DNA from: Streptomyces sp. Z26
GTDB taxonomy: Bacteria; Actinomycetota; Actinomycetes; Streptomycetales; Streptomycetaceae
Length of the DNA stretch: 64,000 bases
Assembly (NCBI RefSeq): GCF_003665095.1
Contig: NZ_RCHV01000002.1
Location: 877,501-941,500, forward strand
Direction: 5' to 3'
Positions 1 to 8,386 of this stretch are shown here, one piece after another. The notes under the pieces are model-generated. The model saw only the letters and a program-made list of their open reading frames with translations, did not search any database and was not told the origin of the DNA. Both the position numbers and the translations under genes were made by a program. The first letter of the stretch is position 1; each line of letters begins with the position of its first letter.

Positions 1-219
1 CGTCTTCCCCCGGTACGCGTGCGACCCGGGGTCGACCTCCCCGGCGTACGCCTCGACCTCCGTGAGTCGCACCTCGACCGGTCCGGCGGGTGTGGACCGT
101 ACGAGGACCCGCCCGAGGAGCTCCGGGGCGACGTGGAGGACGGGGCGGTCGAAGAAGGAGCGTGGGAGCGGGGTACGGCTGTCCGCGGGGTCCCGCGTAC
201 CGTGTCGGCCGTCGATCAT
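1..219 (-). CDS. 3-methyladenine DNA glycosylase (AAG/Mpg family), N-terminal part
   Basis: The first 73 codons are present and the gene continues beyond the left edge. The translation contains LLGRVLVR, then [20 protein letters not shown]. This matches the conserved N-terminal core of the Pur_DNA_glyco family, where the Glu of the VEAY motif is the catalytic base that activates water to excise alkylated purines during base-excision repair in the cytoplasm. The start is an ATG at 219 on the minus strand, following a GGCGG-rich stretch without a strong ribosome binding site, so a nearby alternative start is possible. The next gene is divergent, so 220-346 should hold promoters for both. The family call is confident. 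Whether the C-terminal half is intact cannot be seen. Confidence 0.85.
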   Translation of the reverse strand, partial: MIDGRHGTRDPADSRTPLPRSFFDRPVLHVAPELLGRVLVRSTPAGPVEVRLTEVEAYAGEVDPGSHAYRGKT

Positions 220-346
220 GCCGCCGGAGCCTAGTGGAAGTGTGGAACCGCGGACGCGGCTACGGCGTTTGTTCAAGTCAAGGTGTGACCGCGGGGCGGT
301 TCGCGTACGCGGTACGGATGCAGGGCTGACCCGGAGAGGGAAGAGC

Positions 347-1129
347 ATGGGCTTCAAGAAGCTGCTTGCGAGCGTGGGTGCCGGAGGCGCCTCGGTGGAG
401 ACGGTGCTGACGGAGCCGAACGTGGCGCCGGGCGGCGTCGTCCAGGGCGAGGTGCGTATCCAGGGCGGGTCCGTGGCCCAGCAGATCGAGGGGCTCTCGG
501 TGGGTCTCCAGGCCCATGTCGAGGTGGAGACGCAGGACAGCGAGTTCAAGCAGAACATCGTGTTCCACAAGCAGCAGCTTGGCGGTGCCTTCGAAGTGCA
601 GCCGGGCGTGGTGCACGCGGTGCAGTTCGGGCTGGAGATCCCGTGGGAGACGCCGGTCACCATGTTCATGGGGCGGCAGCTGACGGGGATGAACATCGGG
701 GTGGTGACGGAGCTGGCGATCGCCCGCGCCGTGGACTCGGGTGACCTCGACCCGGTGAACGTGCACCCGCTCCCGGCGCAGCAGGCGCTGCTCGACGCGT
801 TCGGGGCGCTGGGCTTCCGCTTCAAGAGCGCCGACATGGAGAAGGGGCACATCCGCGGCACGCGGCAGAAGCTGCCCTTCTACCAGGAGATCGAGTTCTT
901 CGCCCCGGAGCAGTACCGCGGGCTGAACGCCGTGGAGCTGAGCTTCGTGTCCGACGACCGCGAGATGGACGTCGTACTGGAGATGGACAAGAAGCCGGGT
1001 CTGTTCAGCGAGGGCAGCGACTCCTACCGCTCGTTCCGGATGAGCCTCGACGGCTACCAGAGCACCGACTGGGCGGCGTACCTCAACCAGTGGCTGGCGG
1101 AGGTCGGCGGCAAGCGCAACTGGTTCTGA
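347..1129 (+). CDS. Spo0M family sporulation-control protein
   Basis: A 260-aa soluble protein beginning [21 protein letters not shown], the characteristic opening of the Spo0M family. These are arrestin-like beta-sandwich proteins, first described as sporulation regulators in Bacillus and widespread in actinomycetes. The VxPGGxVxGEVRIxGG segment at about residues 24-45 is a family signature. Length matches the usual 250-270 aa. I chose the ATG at 347 because GAGAGGG lies 6 bases upstream and the homologous N-terminus starts there; the frame remains open further upstream without coding character. The protein is probably cytosolic. Its molecular function is not established, and the neighbours (DNA glycosylase, barstar) give no pathway clue. 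Confidence 0.9.
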   Translation: MGFKKLLASVGAGGASVETVLTEPNVAPGGVVQGEVRIQGGSVAQQIEGLSVGLQAHVEVETQDSEFKQNIVFHKQQLGGAFEVQPGVVHAVQFGLEIPWETPVTMFMGRQLTGMNIGVVTELAIARAVDSGDLDPVNVHPLPAQQALLDAFGALGFRFKSADMEKGHIRGTRQKLPFYQEIEFFAPEQYRGLNAVELSFVSDDREMDVVLEMDKKPGLFSEGSDSYRSFRMSLDGYQSTDWAAYLNQWLAEVGGKRNWF

Positions 1130-1267
1130 GCACGCGGCGGCGCCGACGACAGGCGCCGTGCGTGCGGTACGTGCCGCACGCGGCCGACGGACGGGGTCCG
1201 CTCCCTGGGGGCGGGCCCCGTCCCGTGTCGTGCGCGGCGGGACGCCGGGCGGTGGTGCGGGTGCCCG

Positions 1268-1699
1268 TCAGCCCAGGAGGGCGGTGAGGGAGGCGTCCCG
1301 TACGGCCCAGTACCCGACGGCCGCGGTGAGGACCTCGGCCGCCTGGGCGGCGGTCTCGGGCGCGGCCTGTTCGAAGGCGGGCCAGCCGCTGGTTAGGATC
1401 AGGTAGCCGCCGGGCTCGCCCCACCACGACAGGTCGGTGAGGCAGTCGGCGAGGGCGTCCCAGTTGCGGCCGAACCAGTCGGGCAGTTCGAGGCCGGAGG
1501 CACAGGCGTCGAGGAAGCCCGCCTTGTCGGTGACGTCGCCGAGGTCCAGTACGGCCGCCTGCCAGTCCTCGGCCTGCGCGCGGAGCAGGGCGTCCGGGCC
1601 CACGGAGGGCACGCGGTACACACCGGGAGGGACGGTGCCGTCGAAGATGCCGCTCAGGCCGTCGTCGGGGAGTTCGGGCAGTTGCACAGGGCTGGTCAC
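1268..1699 (-). CDS. Barstar-family protein (putative RNase inhibitor), orphan
   Basis: A 143-aa acidic protein. Residues near 84-111 read LELPDWFGRNWDALADCLTDL, the diagnostic barstar stretch in which the helix following the FGRNWDAL motif plugs the RNase active site in the Bacillus protein. In that family the protein binds and inhibits barnase-type secreted ribonucleases. No RNase gene lies within the neighbouring genes here, so the target is unknown. Streptomyces genomes often hold several barstar homologues, some paired with secreted RNases elsewhere. The start is the ATG at 1699, 23 bases after an ACCAC/GTGGT inverted repeat. The fold assignment is strong; the inhibitory role is inferred from family. 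Confidence 0.85.
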   Translation of the reverse strand: MTSPVQLPELPDDGLSGIFDGTVPPGVYRVPSVGPDALLRAQAEDWQAAVLDLGDVTDKAGFLDACASGLELPDWFGRNWDALADCLTDLSWWGEPGGYLILTSGWPAFEQAAPETAAQAAEVLTAAVGYWAVRDASLTALLG

Positions 1700-1972
1700 G
1701 TTTGCACCACCGCTTTTGTGGTCTCGTAGTGGTCAGTGGGCTGGGAGCGTCCGCCGCGTCCGCCACCCCGGCCGGTGACGGGCCGTCGGGTCGCGGCCGT
1801 CGGAGCCCGTACGGCGTCGGCGCACTCCCGCTCCTACCCGCGGCTCGGCGGCGGCAGCCGCGTCGCGGATGCGGGCGGTGTCCTGCCTAGCACCCGGTCA
1901 TGCTGTCAGCCCGGCACTGCGCCGCTCGTTAGGCTGGCCGGTGCAGTGATTCGCACGACGAGGAGGACCGAC

Positions 1973-2512
1973 GTGACCGAGCAGAAGCGCCGCCCGCTCC
2001 CGCACGACTTCCACCCGGAGGTGCCCGCGTTCACCGTGGTGAGCGACGAGGTGTCGGAGGGTCGCGGGCTGGCGTCCGCGCAGGTGTACGCGGAGGGGAA
2101 CGTCTCTCCGCACCTCCGCTGGGAGGGCTTCCCGGCGGAGACCCGGAGCTTCGCCGTGACGTGTTTCGACCCGGACGCGCCGACCGGCAGCGGGTTCTGG
2201 CACTGGTCGGTGTTCGACATCCCCGCCGACGTGACGGAGCTGCCCACGGGCGCCGGCTCGGGTGACATGAAGGGGCTGCCCGCGGGCGCGACGCACGTAC
2301 GGAACGACTACGGCACCCGGGACTTCGGGGGCGCGGCGCCGCCGCCCGGCGACGGGTCGCACCGCTACGTGTTCACCGTGTACGCGGTGGGCGTCGACGA
2401 GCTGGGTCCCGACGCGGACGCGTCGCCCGCGGTCGTCGGCTTCAACCTGCGTTTCAAGGCGCTGGCGCGCGCGCAGCTGGTGGGCGAGTACGAGGTGCCC
2501 GCCGAGGGCTGA
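1973..2512 (+). CDS. YbhB/YbcL family PEBP (Raf-kinase-inhibitor-like) protein
   Basis: A 179-aa protein with the phosphatidylethanolamine-binding-protein fold. Visible signatures are the GNVSPHLRWEG segment, the DPDAPTGSGFWHW stretch forming the anion-binding pocket, and GSHRYVFTVYAV near the C-terminus. Bacterial members are small cytosolic or periplasmic ligand-binding proteins of unknown physiological substrate. The GTG at 1973 is preferred because AGGAGGA sits 5 bases upstream; upstream in-frame sequence is not coding-like. A TAGGCT -10-like element lies at 1930-1935. The gene stands alone, divergent from the barstar gene, and is followed by a hairpin. There is no signal peptide, so a cytoplasmic location is likely. 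Confidence 0.9.
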   Translation: MTEQKRRPLPHDFHPEVPAFTVVSDEVSEGRGLASAQVYAEGNVSPHLRWEGFPAETRSFAVTCFDPDAPTGSGFWHWSVFDIPADVTELPTGAGSGDMKGLPAGATHVRNDYGTRDFGGAAPPPGDGSHRYVFTVYAVGVDELGPDADASPAVVGFNLRFKALARAQLVGEYEVPAEG

Positions 2513-2533
2513 ACCGCCGGGCCGTCACGGGCG

Positions 2534-2571
2534 GGTGCCGCGAGGAGAGCCACGGGAAGAGCCGCGGCACC
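2534..2571 (+). terminator. Hairpin terminator after the PEBP gene
   Basis: GGTGCCGCG (2534-2542) and CGCGGCACC (2563-2571) form a perfect 9-bp stem with a 20-base loop, 21 bases after the stop codon. There is no U-tract, as is common in Streptomyces terminators. Confidence 0.5.
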
Positions 2572-3014
2572 GCCTCAATGCGTTGCGCCGCCCGTGACGT
2601 CGCCCGCACCCTGTTCCCCGGGCGGTCGGCACCGCTGCGGCGGGGACGGCGGGGCGCCCGTGTCCGTGCCCCCGTCCGCCGGAGTCCAGCCTGGTGCCGG
2701 ACGTCCGCGCCGACTGCCCCTTCGCGTACCCGCCGCTTCGCACGCCTGTCCGGCATGGGCCTCCGGCATGTTCCGTTCCGCCGCTCCCCCGCGTTCCGCT
2801 TCGCCACCGCCTTTCGACGCCTCTGCCCCCTACCTCCGGTGCCGGTACGGAATCGGCGGCGGTCCGTCCCTCCCCGTGGCGCCGCGCCCCGGTTCCGTTC
2901 CGGTTCGGCGCCGGACGAGATCGGGTAATTGCGTTGTTCGCGTGATCGGGCGGCGGCACAGTGGAGCCACCCCGTCAGCCGGACGGGGAACGACGGACCG
3001 GGGAGGTGGCGGGG
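2572..3014. other. Intergenic stretch without a recognisable gene
   Basis: About 440 bases between the PEBP terminator and the HNH gene. Several overlapping open frames exist on both strands, but none has the codon pattern or any motif of a real protein; they are arginine- and proline-rich GC artefacts. The last 80 bases include relatively AT-rich sequence (near 2918-2945) that probably holds the promoter of the HNH gene. Confidence 0.5.
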
Positions 3015-3596
3015 ATGCGCGAGACACTCGTCCTCAACGCGAGCTTTGAGCCGCTGTCGACAGTGGCGCTGCGGCGCGCGGTGGTGCTGGTCATGCAGGA
3101 CAAGGCCGTCGTCGAACACGCGCACTCAGGGCTGCGGGTGCGCGCCGCGAACATCGACCTCCCGGTGCCGTTGGTGATCAGGCTCTGCCGGTACGTACGG
3201 GTGCCCTTCCGACAACGCGCGCCGTGGTCACGGCGGGGTGTGCTCGTACGGGACCAGCACCGGTGCGCGTACTGCGGGCGGCGGGCGACCACGGTCGACC
3301 ACGTCGTGCCGCGTTCGCACGGCGGCGGGGACACCTGGCTCAACACGGTGGCGGCGTGCGCGCCGGACAACCACCGCAAGGCGGACCGTACGCCCGCGCA
3401 GGCGGGGATGCGGCTGCTGGTCAGACCGTTCGAGCCGACTCCGGCCGACGCGCTGCTGCTGGCGCTGCGCCTGCGGGACGGCGGGCCGCGCGACGGGGCG
3501 CGGGGTGACGGGTTCGGCGGCGCGGAGGCGCTGCCGGAGTGGCTGACCGTGCCGGGGCGCCCGCTGCCGGGGCCCGCGCCGGCGCCCGCGGCCTGA
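3015..3596 (+). CDS. HNH endonuclease domain protein
   Basis: A 193-aa protein. Residues 1-75 form the conserved 'RETLVLNASFEPL...ALRRAVVLV' domain that precedes the nuclease in this actinobacterial family. At about residues 83-120 lies the HNH core: CAYCGRR, then VDHVVPRSHGG (catalytic His), then NTVAAC and NHRKADR. The second zinc-binding pair appears incomplete (C-A-P-D where CxxC is common). I recall the same feature in Streptomyces homologues of this subgroup, so it need not be damage. Start ATG 3015 has GGAGGTGG 5 bases upstream. A nuclease role on DNA is inferred from the fold; the biological function of the family is unknown. It is convergent with the TauE gene. Confidence 0.85.
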   Translation: MRETLVLNASFEPLSTVALRRAVVLVMQDKAVVEHAHSGLRVRAANIDLPVPLVIRLCRYVRVPFRQRAPWSRRGVLVRDQHRCAYCGRRATTVDHVVPRSHGGGDTWLNTVAACAPDNHRKADRTPAQAGMRLLVRPFEPTPADALLLALRLRDGGPRDGARGDGFGGAEALPEWLTVPGRPLPGPAPAPAA

Positions 3597-3653
3597 CCCC
3601 GGGGGCGTACGGGCGCGGGCGTACGGGCTCACGCCAGGGGTGACGTACGGCGT

Positions 3654-3688
3654 GCTGACGGCGGGGGCGGACGGCTCCCGCCGTCAGC
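3654..3688. terminator. Bidirectional hairpin between HNH and TauE genes
   Basis: GCTGACGGCGGG (3654-3665) and CCCGCCGTCAGC (3677-3688) form a perfect 12-bp stem with an 11-base loop. It overlaps the stop codon of the minus-strand TauE gene and serves both convergent genes. Confidence 0.65.
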
Positions 3689-4451
3689 GCGCCACGAGTT
3701 GGACGATCGCCACGATGCCGACGGCGACGATGACGCCCCGCAGCGCGGCCGGTGGCAGCTTGCGCCCCAGCCGGGCGCCGATGACGCCGCCGACGGCCGA
3801 GCCGACGGCGATGAGCAGCACGGCCGTCCAGTCGAAGTCCGCGACGAAGAGGAAGACGACGGCCGCGGCGCCGTTGACCACCGCGCCGAGGACGTTCTTC
3901 ACCGCGTTCAGGCGCTGGAGTCCCTCGTCGAGCAACAGGCCCATGAGGGCGATGTAGATGACGCCCTGGGCCGCGCCGAAGTAGCCCCCGTACGCGCTGG
4001 ACAGCGCCATTCCGACGAGCAGCACCGGGCCGCCGTGCGGGCGGGGCGTACCGCCGTCGCGCGTACGGCGCTCCTGCACCGCCTTGGCGAGGCGGGGCTG
4101 CGCGACGACGAGGACGAGCGCGAGGCCGACGAGGACCGGCACGATCAGGTCGAACGCGCCGGACGGCAGCGTGACCAGCAGCAGCGCCCCGGCCATGCCG
4201 CCGACGAGGGCGACGCCGACGAGCCGGAGGACCAGGTCGCGCTGTCCGGTGAGTTCGCGGCGGTAGCCGATGGCGCCGCTGACGGAACCGGGTACGAGGC
4301 CGAGGGCGTTGGAGACGTTCGCGGTGACCGGCGGCAGGCCCACGGCCAGCAGCACGGGGAAGGTGACGAGCGTCCCGGAGCCCACCACGGAGTTCAGCCC
4401 GCCGGCGATCATGCCCGCCGCGCAGACGGCCACGGCCTCCCAGATGCCCAC
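3684..4451 (-). CDS. TauE/SafE family sulfite/anion exporter
   Basis: A 255-aa integral membrane protein. The N-terminus carries the family motif GGLNSVVGSGTLVTFPVLLAVGLPP, followed by TANVSNALGLVPGSVSGAIGYRREL; the second half repeats the pattern with AYGGYFGAAQGVIYIALMGLL. This internal duplication with about 8 helices is typical of TauE/SafE (DUF81) permeases, which export sulfite, sulfoacetate or related anions. The substrate cannot be assigned here. Start ATG 4451. It stands alone between the HNH gene (convergent) and the SPFH operon (same strand, separated by a strong terminator), so it probably has its own promoter in 4452-4518. Confidence 0.9.
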   Translation of the reverse strand: MGIWEAVAVCAAGMIAGGLNSVVGSGTLVTFPVLLAVGLPPVTANVSNALGLVPGSVSGAIGYRRELTGQRDLVLRLVGVALVGGMAGALLLVTLPSGAFDLIVPVLVGLALVLVVAQPRLAKAVQERRTRDGGTPRPHGGPVLLVGMALSSAYGGYFGAAQGVIYIALMGLLLDEGLQRLNAVKNVLGAVVNGAAAVVFLFVADFDWTAVLLIAVGSAVGGVIGARLGRKLPPAALRGVIVAVGIVAIVQLVAR

Positions 4452-4518
4452 GTGTCAGCGCCCCTCGGATGTGGTTCGGTGCTCCGTGCACGCATCATGC
4501 CCGAGGGGCGTACGGACG

Positions 4519-4547
4519 GCGCGGCCGGGGTCGGGCCCCGGCCGCGC
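4519..4547 (-). terminator. Terminator of the ABC-NfeD-SPFH operon
   Basis: GCGCGGCCGGGG (4519-4530) and CCCCGGCCGCGC (4536-4547) make a perfect 12-bp stem with a 5-base loop, 25 bases beyond the SPFH stop codon. Confidence 0.7.
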
Positions 4548-4571
4548 GTCAGGATCGGGCCGGGCGCCCGG

Positions 4572-5498
4572 TCAGTCGGCCTTGGTGAGACCGCCGCCGC
4601 TGTTGCCGCCGCCACCGCCGCCGCCCGGACGGAAGCCGTCGAGGGCGCCGCCGAGGCCCTTGAGCGCGTCGCCGATCTCGCTGGGCACGATCCAGAGCTT
4701 GTTGGCGTCGCCCTCGGCGATCTTCGGCAGCATCTGGAGGTACTGGTACGACAGCAGCTTCTGGTCCGGGTCACCCGCGTGGATCGACTCGAAGACCGTA
4801 CGGATCGCCTGCGCCTCACCCTCGGCGCGCAGCGCCGCGGACTTGGACTCACCCTCGGCCCGCAGGATCGCGGACTGCTTCTCGCCCTCGGCGGTGAGGA
4901 TGGCGGACTGCCGGACGCCCTCGGCCTGGAGGATCGCGGCGCGCTTGTCGCGGTCGGCGCGCATCTGCTTCTCCATCGAGTCCTGGATGGAGGTCGGCGG
5001 CTCGATCGCCTTCAGCTCGACGCGGTTGACGCGGATGCCCCACTTGCCGGTGGCCTCGTCGAGGACGCCGCGCAGGGCCGCGTTGATCTCCTCGCGGGAG
5101 GTGAGCGTCCGCTCCAGGTCCATGCCGCCGATGATGTTCCGGAGGGTGGTGACGGTGAGCTGCTCGATCGCCTGGATGTAGCTGGCGACCTCGTACGTGG
5201 CGGCGCGGGCGTCGGTCACCTGGTAGTAGATGACCGTGTCGATGTTCACCACCAGGTTGTCCTGCGTGATGACCGGCTGCGGTGGGAACGGCACGACCTG
5301 CTCGCGGAGGTCCACGCGGTTCCGGATGGTGTCGATGAACGGGACCACGATGTTCAGTCCGGCGTTCAGCGTGCGCGTGTAGCGCCCGAAGCGTTCGACG
5401 ATGGCGGCGCTCGCCTGCGGGATGACCTGGATCGTTTTGATCAACGCGACGAAAACCAGAGCCACCAGGATGATCAGAACAATGATGATGGCGTCCAT
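4572..5498 (-). CDS. SPFH/stomatin-like membrane scaffold protein
   Basis: A 308-aa protein. It has an N-terminal membrane anchor (AIIIVLIILVALVFVALI), then the band-7/SPFH domain with VERFGRYTRTLNAGLNIVVPF and EQVVPFPPQPVITQDNL. An alanine/glutamate-rich coiled coil contains tandem 'RAEGE(S/A)xxxAILxAEGE' repeats at about residues 195-250, followed by a glycine-rich tail. Such proteins oligomerise into membrane microdomain scaffolds and recruit proteases. Start ATG 5498 follows GCAGGGGGC and directly precedes the anchor. The gene encoding its usual partner NfeD lies 97 bases upstream on the same strand. The pairing supports the stomatin/NfeD type; the function in this organism is inferred. 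Confidence 0.92.
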   Translation of the reverse strand: MDAIIIVLIILVALVFVALIKTIQVIPQASAAIVERFGRYTRTLNAGLNIVVPFIDTIRNRVDLREQVVPFPPQPVITQDNLVVNIDTVIYYQVTDARAATYEVASYIQAIEQLTVTTLRNIIGGMDLERTLTSREEINAALRGVLDEATGKWGIRVNRVELKAIEPPTSIQDSMEKQMRADRDKRAAILQAEGVRQSAILTAEGEKQSAILRAEGESKSAALRAEGEAQAIRTVFESIHAGDPDQKLLSYQYLQMLPKIAEGDANKLWIVPSEIGDALKGLGGALDGFRPGGGGGGGNSGGGLTKAD

Positions 5499-5595
5499 GG
5501 CCAAGCCCCCTGCGGATGGATGGAGTTGCGTTGTGGCGGTTCGCTCGGTGCGGCCGCTGCGCAAGAACCCTCTGTCGTCCGGCCGTTACCGGCCA

Positions 5596-6018
5596 TCACA
5601 TCACGACAGCCGTCGCGCCGTCGATCTCGGCCACGTCGACCTGTGCCCCCGGCTCGTACGCCGCGCCCGGGTCGAGTGCGCGCGCCGACCAGACCTCGCC
5701 CGCCAGTTTGATCCGGCCGCCCTGGCCGTCGACCCGTTCCAGTACGGTCGCCTGCCGTCCCTGGAGGGCGTCGACGCCGCTGCGGTGCACCGGCTGCCGG
5801 GCGGCGGAGCGTCTGGCCAACGGGCGTACGACGGCGATCAGCGCCGTCGACACGACGGCGAAGACGACGACCTGGACGACCAGCCCGCCACCGAGCCCCG
5901 CGACGACCGCCCCGGCCACGGCGCCCACCGCGAACATGCCGAACTCCGGCATGGCGGTGAGCACGAGCGGGATTCCCAACCCTGCGGCGGCGACCAGCCA
6001 CCAGACCCATGCGTCCAC
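5596..6018 (-). CDS. NfeD-like membrane protein
   Basis: A 140-aa protein with two or three transmembrane segments in residues 1-70 (WWLVAAAGLGIPLVL; MFAVGAVAGAVVAGLGGGLV; VVFAVVSTALIAVV). A C-terminal OB-fold domain (residues 80-140) contains GVDALQGRQATVLERVDGQGG and ends in VDVAEIDGATAVV, the standard NfeD soluble domain. NfeD proteins pair with SPFH proteins to organise membrane domains. It is encoded between the ABC ATPase (21-base gap upstream) and the SPFH gene (97-base gap), so the three probably form one operon. Start ATG 6018. Confidence 0.9.
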   Translation of the reverse strand: MDAWVWWLVAAAGLGIPLVLTAMPEFGMFAVGAVAGAVVAGLGGGLVVQVVVFAVVSTALIAVVRPLARRSAARQPVHRSGVDALQGRQATVLERVDGQGGRIKLAGEVWSARALDPGAAYEPGAQVDVAEIDGATAVVM

Positions 6019-6039
6019 GCCTCCATGGTAGGCGCGGGA

Positions 6040-6831
6040 TCAGCTGAGCGGCAGACCCTGAGCGGTCCAGCGGTCGCCTCTGCGCTCGACGACGAGCGGC
6101 AGGCCGAAGCACACGGAGAGGTTACGGGGCGTCAGTTCGGTCTCCACGGGCCCCGCGGCGAGCACCCGCCCCTGACGGATCATCAGGACGTGCGTGAAGC
6201 CGGGCGGGATCTCCTCGACGTGGTGCGTCACCATCACCATGGAGGGCGCGTACGGGTCGCGGGCGAGCCGACCCAGGCGCCGTACGAGGTCCTCGCGGCC
6301 GCCGAGGTCGAGACCGGCGGCGGGCTCGTCGAGGAGCAGCAGTTCGGGGTCGGTCATCATGGCGCGGGCGATCATGGTGCGCTTCCGCTCGCCCTCGGAG
6401 AGGGTGCCGAACCTCCGGTCCAGGTAGTCGCTCATGCCGAGCCGGTCGAGGAACGCGAGGGCGCGCTCCTCGTCGACGGACTCGTAGCTCTCGTGCCAGC
6501 TCGCGGTCATGCCGTACGCGGCGGTGAGCACGGTCTCCAGCACGGTCTGCGTACGGGGCAGCTTCTCCGCGAGGGCGACACCCGCGATGCCGATGCGGGG
6601 CCGGAGTTCGAAGACGTCGACGGCGCCGAGGCGGTCCCCGAGGATGGTCGCGGTCCCGGTGCTGGGGAACAGGTAGCTGGAGGCGATGTTGAGCAGGGTC
6701 GTCTTCCCCGCGCCGTTGGGTCCGAGGATGACCCAGCGCTCGCCCTCCTTGACCGACCAGGAGACGTCGTCCACCAGAGCACGGCCCTCGCGGACCACGG
6801 ATACGTCCACCAGCTCCAGTACATCGCTCAT
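6040..6831 (-). CDS. ABC transporter ATP-binding protein
   Basis: A 263-aa nucleotide-binding subunit. Walker A is GPNGAGKTT, the signature is LSEGERKR (E replaces the commoner G), Walker B is LLLLDEPAAGLD, and the switch histidine lies in VMVTHH. It resembles the YlmA/ModF-like soluble ABC ATPases found alone next to no permease. No membrane subunit gene is adjacent, so the partner, if any, is unlinked. Start ATG 6831. It is the first gene of a likely operon with NfeD and SPFH. A direct functional link to the membrane scaffold proteins is possible but only inferred from adjacency. Confidence 0.88.
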   Translation of the reverse strand: MSDVLELVDVSVVREGRALVDDVSWSVKEGERWVILGPNGAGKTTLLNIASSYLFPSTGTATILGDRLGAVDVFELRPRIGIAGVALAEKLPRTQTVLETVLTAAYGMTASWHESYESVDEERALAFLDRLGMSDYLDRRFGTLSEGERKRTMIARAMMTDPELLLLDEPAAGLDLGGREDLVRRLGRLARDPYAPSMVMVTHHVEEIPPGFTHVLMIRQGRVLAAGPVETELTPRNLSVCFGLPLVVERRGDRWTAQGLPLS

Positions 6832-6939
6832 GAGCGCGCGTCTCCCATTGCAGTCGCAGCCGTCGTCTGTGCCTGCCGGCACAGTCCCCAGGGAAAACCT
6901 ACGCCACACGGGCGGGAGCGCGTTCCCTAGGCCGTTCCT

Positions 6940-6945
6940 TAGGCT
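6940..6945 (+). promoter_or_regulatory. -10 element TAGGCT for a leaderless gene
   Basis: TAGGCT ends 6 bases before the ATG at 6952 and no ribosome binding site is present, so transcription probably starts at or next to the start codon. Confidence 0.45.
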
Positions 6946-6951
6946 GGGGTC

Positions 6952-7785
6952 ATGCTGGAGGAACCACGCGCGGGGCGGCTGGCCGCCTGGGGCAACGCCC
7001 TGCTGGCCGGGGAGGTGTCGCCCGACGAGGCGGCGGAACGGATCGTCGGCGACGACGACGTGCACCGGGTCGCCGGGCTGCCCGACGGCGCGGGCGGTGA
7101 GGAGCCGCCCGCGGGACTGACGTGGGCGCTGGGGCGGTTGCGCGCGCTGGGCGCGCGGGGGCTGCGGGTGGCGCTGCCCGCGCCGGGGCATCCGCTGGGG
7201 CTGAGCGGGCCGCCGGAGTTCAACTCGTGGGCCCTGGAGGCGGGTGAGGCCGTGCTCGTCGCCGGTGCCGCGCTCGGTCTGGTGCCGGAGGCGTACGAGG
7301 CGGGACCGGACGGCGGCGGGGTGCACCGGGACGACGTGCACACGGAGGTGGTGTGGCGCTGCCTGCCCGTACGGGAGGCGCCGCCCGCGGACGTGCCGTC
7401 GCTGTCCGAGGCGGAACGCGAACTGGCCGAGGCGATGCGGGACACCACGGAGCTGCTGACGCGGCTGGACGTGGCCGGGTCGGGGCCGGTGGCGGACGCG
7501 GCGCTGGCGGCGTACCGGGGGCGCGCGGAGGCCGGGCGGCGGCTGTTGGCGCCGGGCTATCCGGCGCGGGCGGTGCGGGTGCTGGAACTGGCCCAGCGGG
7601 TGGGCGCGTTGGTCGCCATCGCGCAGCAACGGGGCGGTGACGGGCGGGAGCACGGCGCGGCCGTGAGCGCGTCGGAGATCGCCGTACGGCAGGAGGCGCT
7701 GCGGCCGCTGGAGCGGACGGCGCGGCGGGCGCAGGTGGCGGCGTACAACGCGTACGCGGAGGAGTGGGAGCGCGGGCGGCCGTAG
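6952..7785 (+). CDS. Conserved actinobacterial hypothetical protein
   Basis: A 277-aa soluble protein that I do not recognise beyond being a conserved Streptomyces-type hypothetical. Residues 1-130 are a compact globular region rich in Leu/Ala (GLTWALGRLRALGARGLRVALP; FNSWALEAGEAVLVAGAALGLVP). Residues 145-277 are strongly helical and may form a helical bundle (EAERELAEAMRDTTELLTRL). There is no signal peptide, membrane segment or catalytic motif. The ATG at 6952 is used because a TAGGCT element fits a leaderless start there. It stands alone and divergent from the ABC ATPase gene. Confidence 0.75.
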   Translation: MLEEPRAGRLAAWGNALLAGEVSPDEAAERIVGDDDVHRVAGLPDGAGGEEPPAGLTWALGRLRALGARGLRVALPAPGHPLGLSGPPEFNSWALEAGEAVLVAGAALGLVPEAYEAGPDGGGVHRDDVHTEVVWRCLPVREAPPADVPSLSEAERELAEAMRDTTELLTRLDVAGSGPVADAALAAYRGRAEAGRRLLAPGYPARAVRVLELAQRVGALVAIAQQRGGDGREHGAAVSASEIAVRQEALRPLERTARRAQVAAYNAYAEEWERGRP

Positions 7786-7887
7786 GGGCGTGCGCGGCGG
7801 GGCGCGGGCGTACGGGGGCGGCGCGGGGCGCGCGTACGGCGTCGGGGCGCGGGCGTACGGGCGGCGCGGGTGCGCGGACATGGCGGA

Positions 7888-7914
7888 GCCCCGCGCCCTT
7901 GGTGGCCGCGGGGC
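7888..7914. terminator. Hairpin between the 277-aa gene and the first chaplin
   Basis: GCCCCGCG (7888-7895) pairs with CGCGGGGC (7907-7914) across an 11-base loop, between two convergent genes. Confidence 0.5.
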
Positions 7915-7941
7915 CCGTCGGTCATGACGACCTCGCCGAGG

Positions 7942-8193
7942 TCAGCTGTTGACGCACGTGTTCCCGAAGGTGGGGTTCAGCAGCCCGATCACGTCCACCG
8001 TGTTGGAGCACGCGTTCACCGGAACGTGCACGGGCACCTGCACCAGGTTGCCGGAGATGACACCGGGCGAACCGGCGGCGACGCCGTTGGCGTTGGCGCC
8101 GTCGATGCCGTGGGCGAGAGCGGAGCCGGCCGAGGCGCCAGCGGCGACACCAGCGGCAGCGAGGACCAGTGCGGCCTTCTTCGCGGTCTTCAT
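7942..8193 (-). CDS. Short chaplin (secreted amyloid surface protein)
   Basis: An 83-aa preprotein. It has a basic N-terminus MKTAKK, a hydrophobic signal core ending SALA (predicted cleavage near residue 27), then one chaplin domain. The domain shows GVAAGSPGVISGNLVQVPVHVPVNACSNTVDVIGLLNPTFGNTCVN, including the conserved Cys pair (residues 62 and 80). Short chaplins assemble into the hydrophobic amyloid layer on aerial hyphae and spores. There is no LPXTG-type anchor. AGGAGG lies 9 bases before the ATG at 8193. A second chaplin gene lies upstream on the same strand, but a strong terminator separates the two, so each is probably transcribed on its own. Confidence 0.95.
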   Translation of the reverse strand: MKTAKKAALVLAAAGVAAGASAGSALAHGIDGANANGVAAGSPGVISGNLVQVPVHVPVNACSNTVDVIGLLNPTFGNTCVNS

Positions 8194-8311
8194 CGGGTTG
8201 TTCCTCCTGTGTGGTCGGCGACTCCAGCAGCGGAGCCGCACGTTGAGCAACGCCCGACCGGCCCGCGCGGCACGGCAGTCGTACGGATGCCCCCCGTTCG
8301 GCGCACACGAA

Positions 8312-8351
8312 GGGCCCCGACCCACCCCGTGGAGGGGGTGGGTCGGGGCCC
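8312..8351 (-). terminator. Strong terminator between the two chaplin genes
   Basis: A perfect 17-bp stem (8312-8328 with 8335-8351) with a 6-base loop lies 36 bases beyond the stop of the upstream chaplin gene. It is one of the strongest hairpins in the window. Confidence 0.8.
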
Positions 8352-8386
8352 GGCAGCCCGGGTGCACGCGGTGCGTGCGGGGCGCG

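Noticed and set aside
2578..2928. Possible small gene in the PEBP-HNH gap
   Set aside because: Several frames overlap here on both strands, none with a good ribosome binding site or recognisable sequence.
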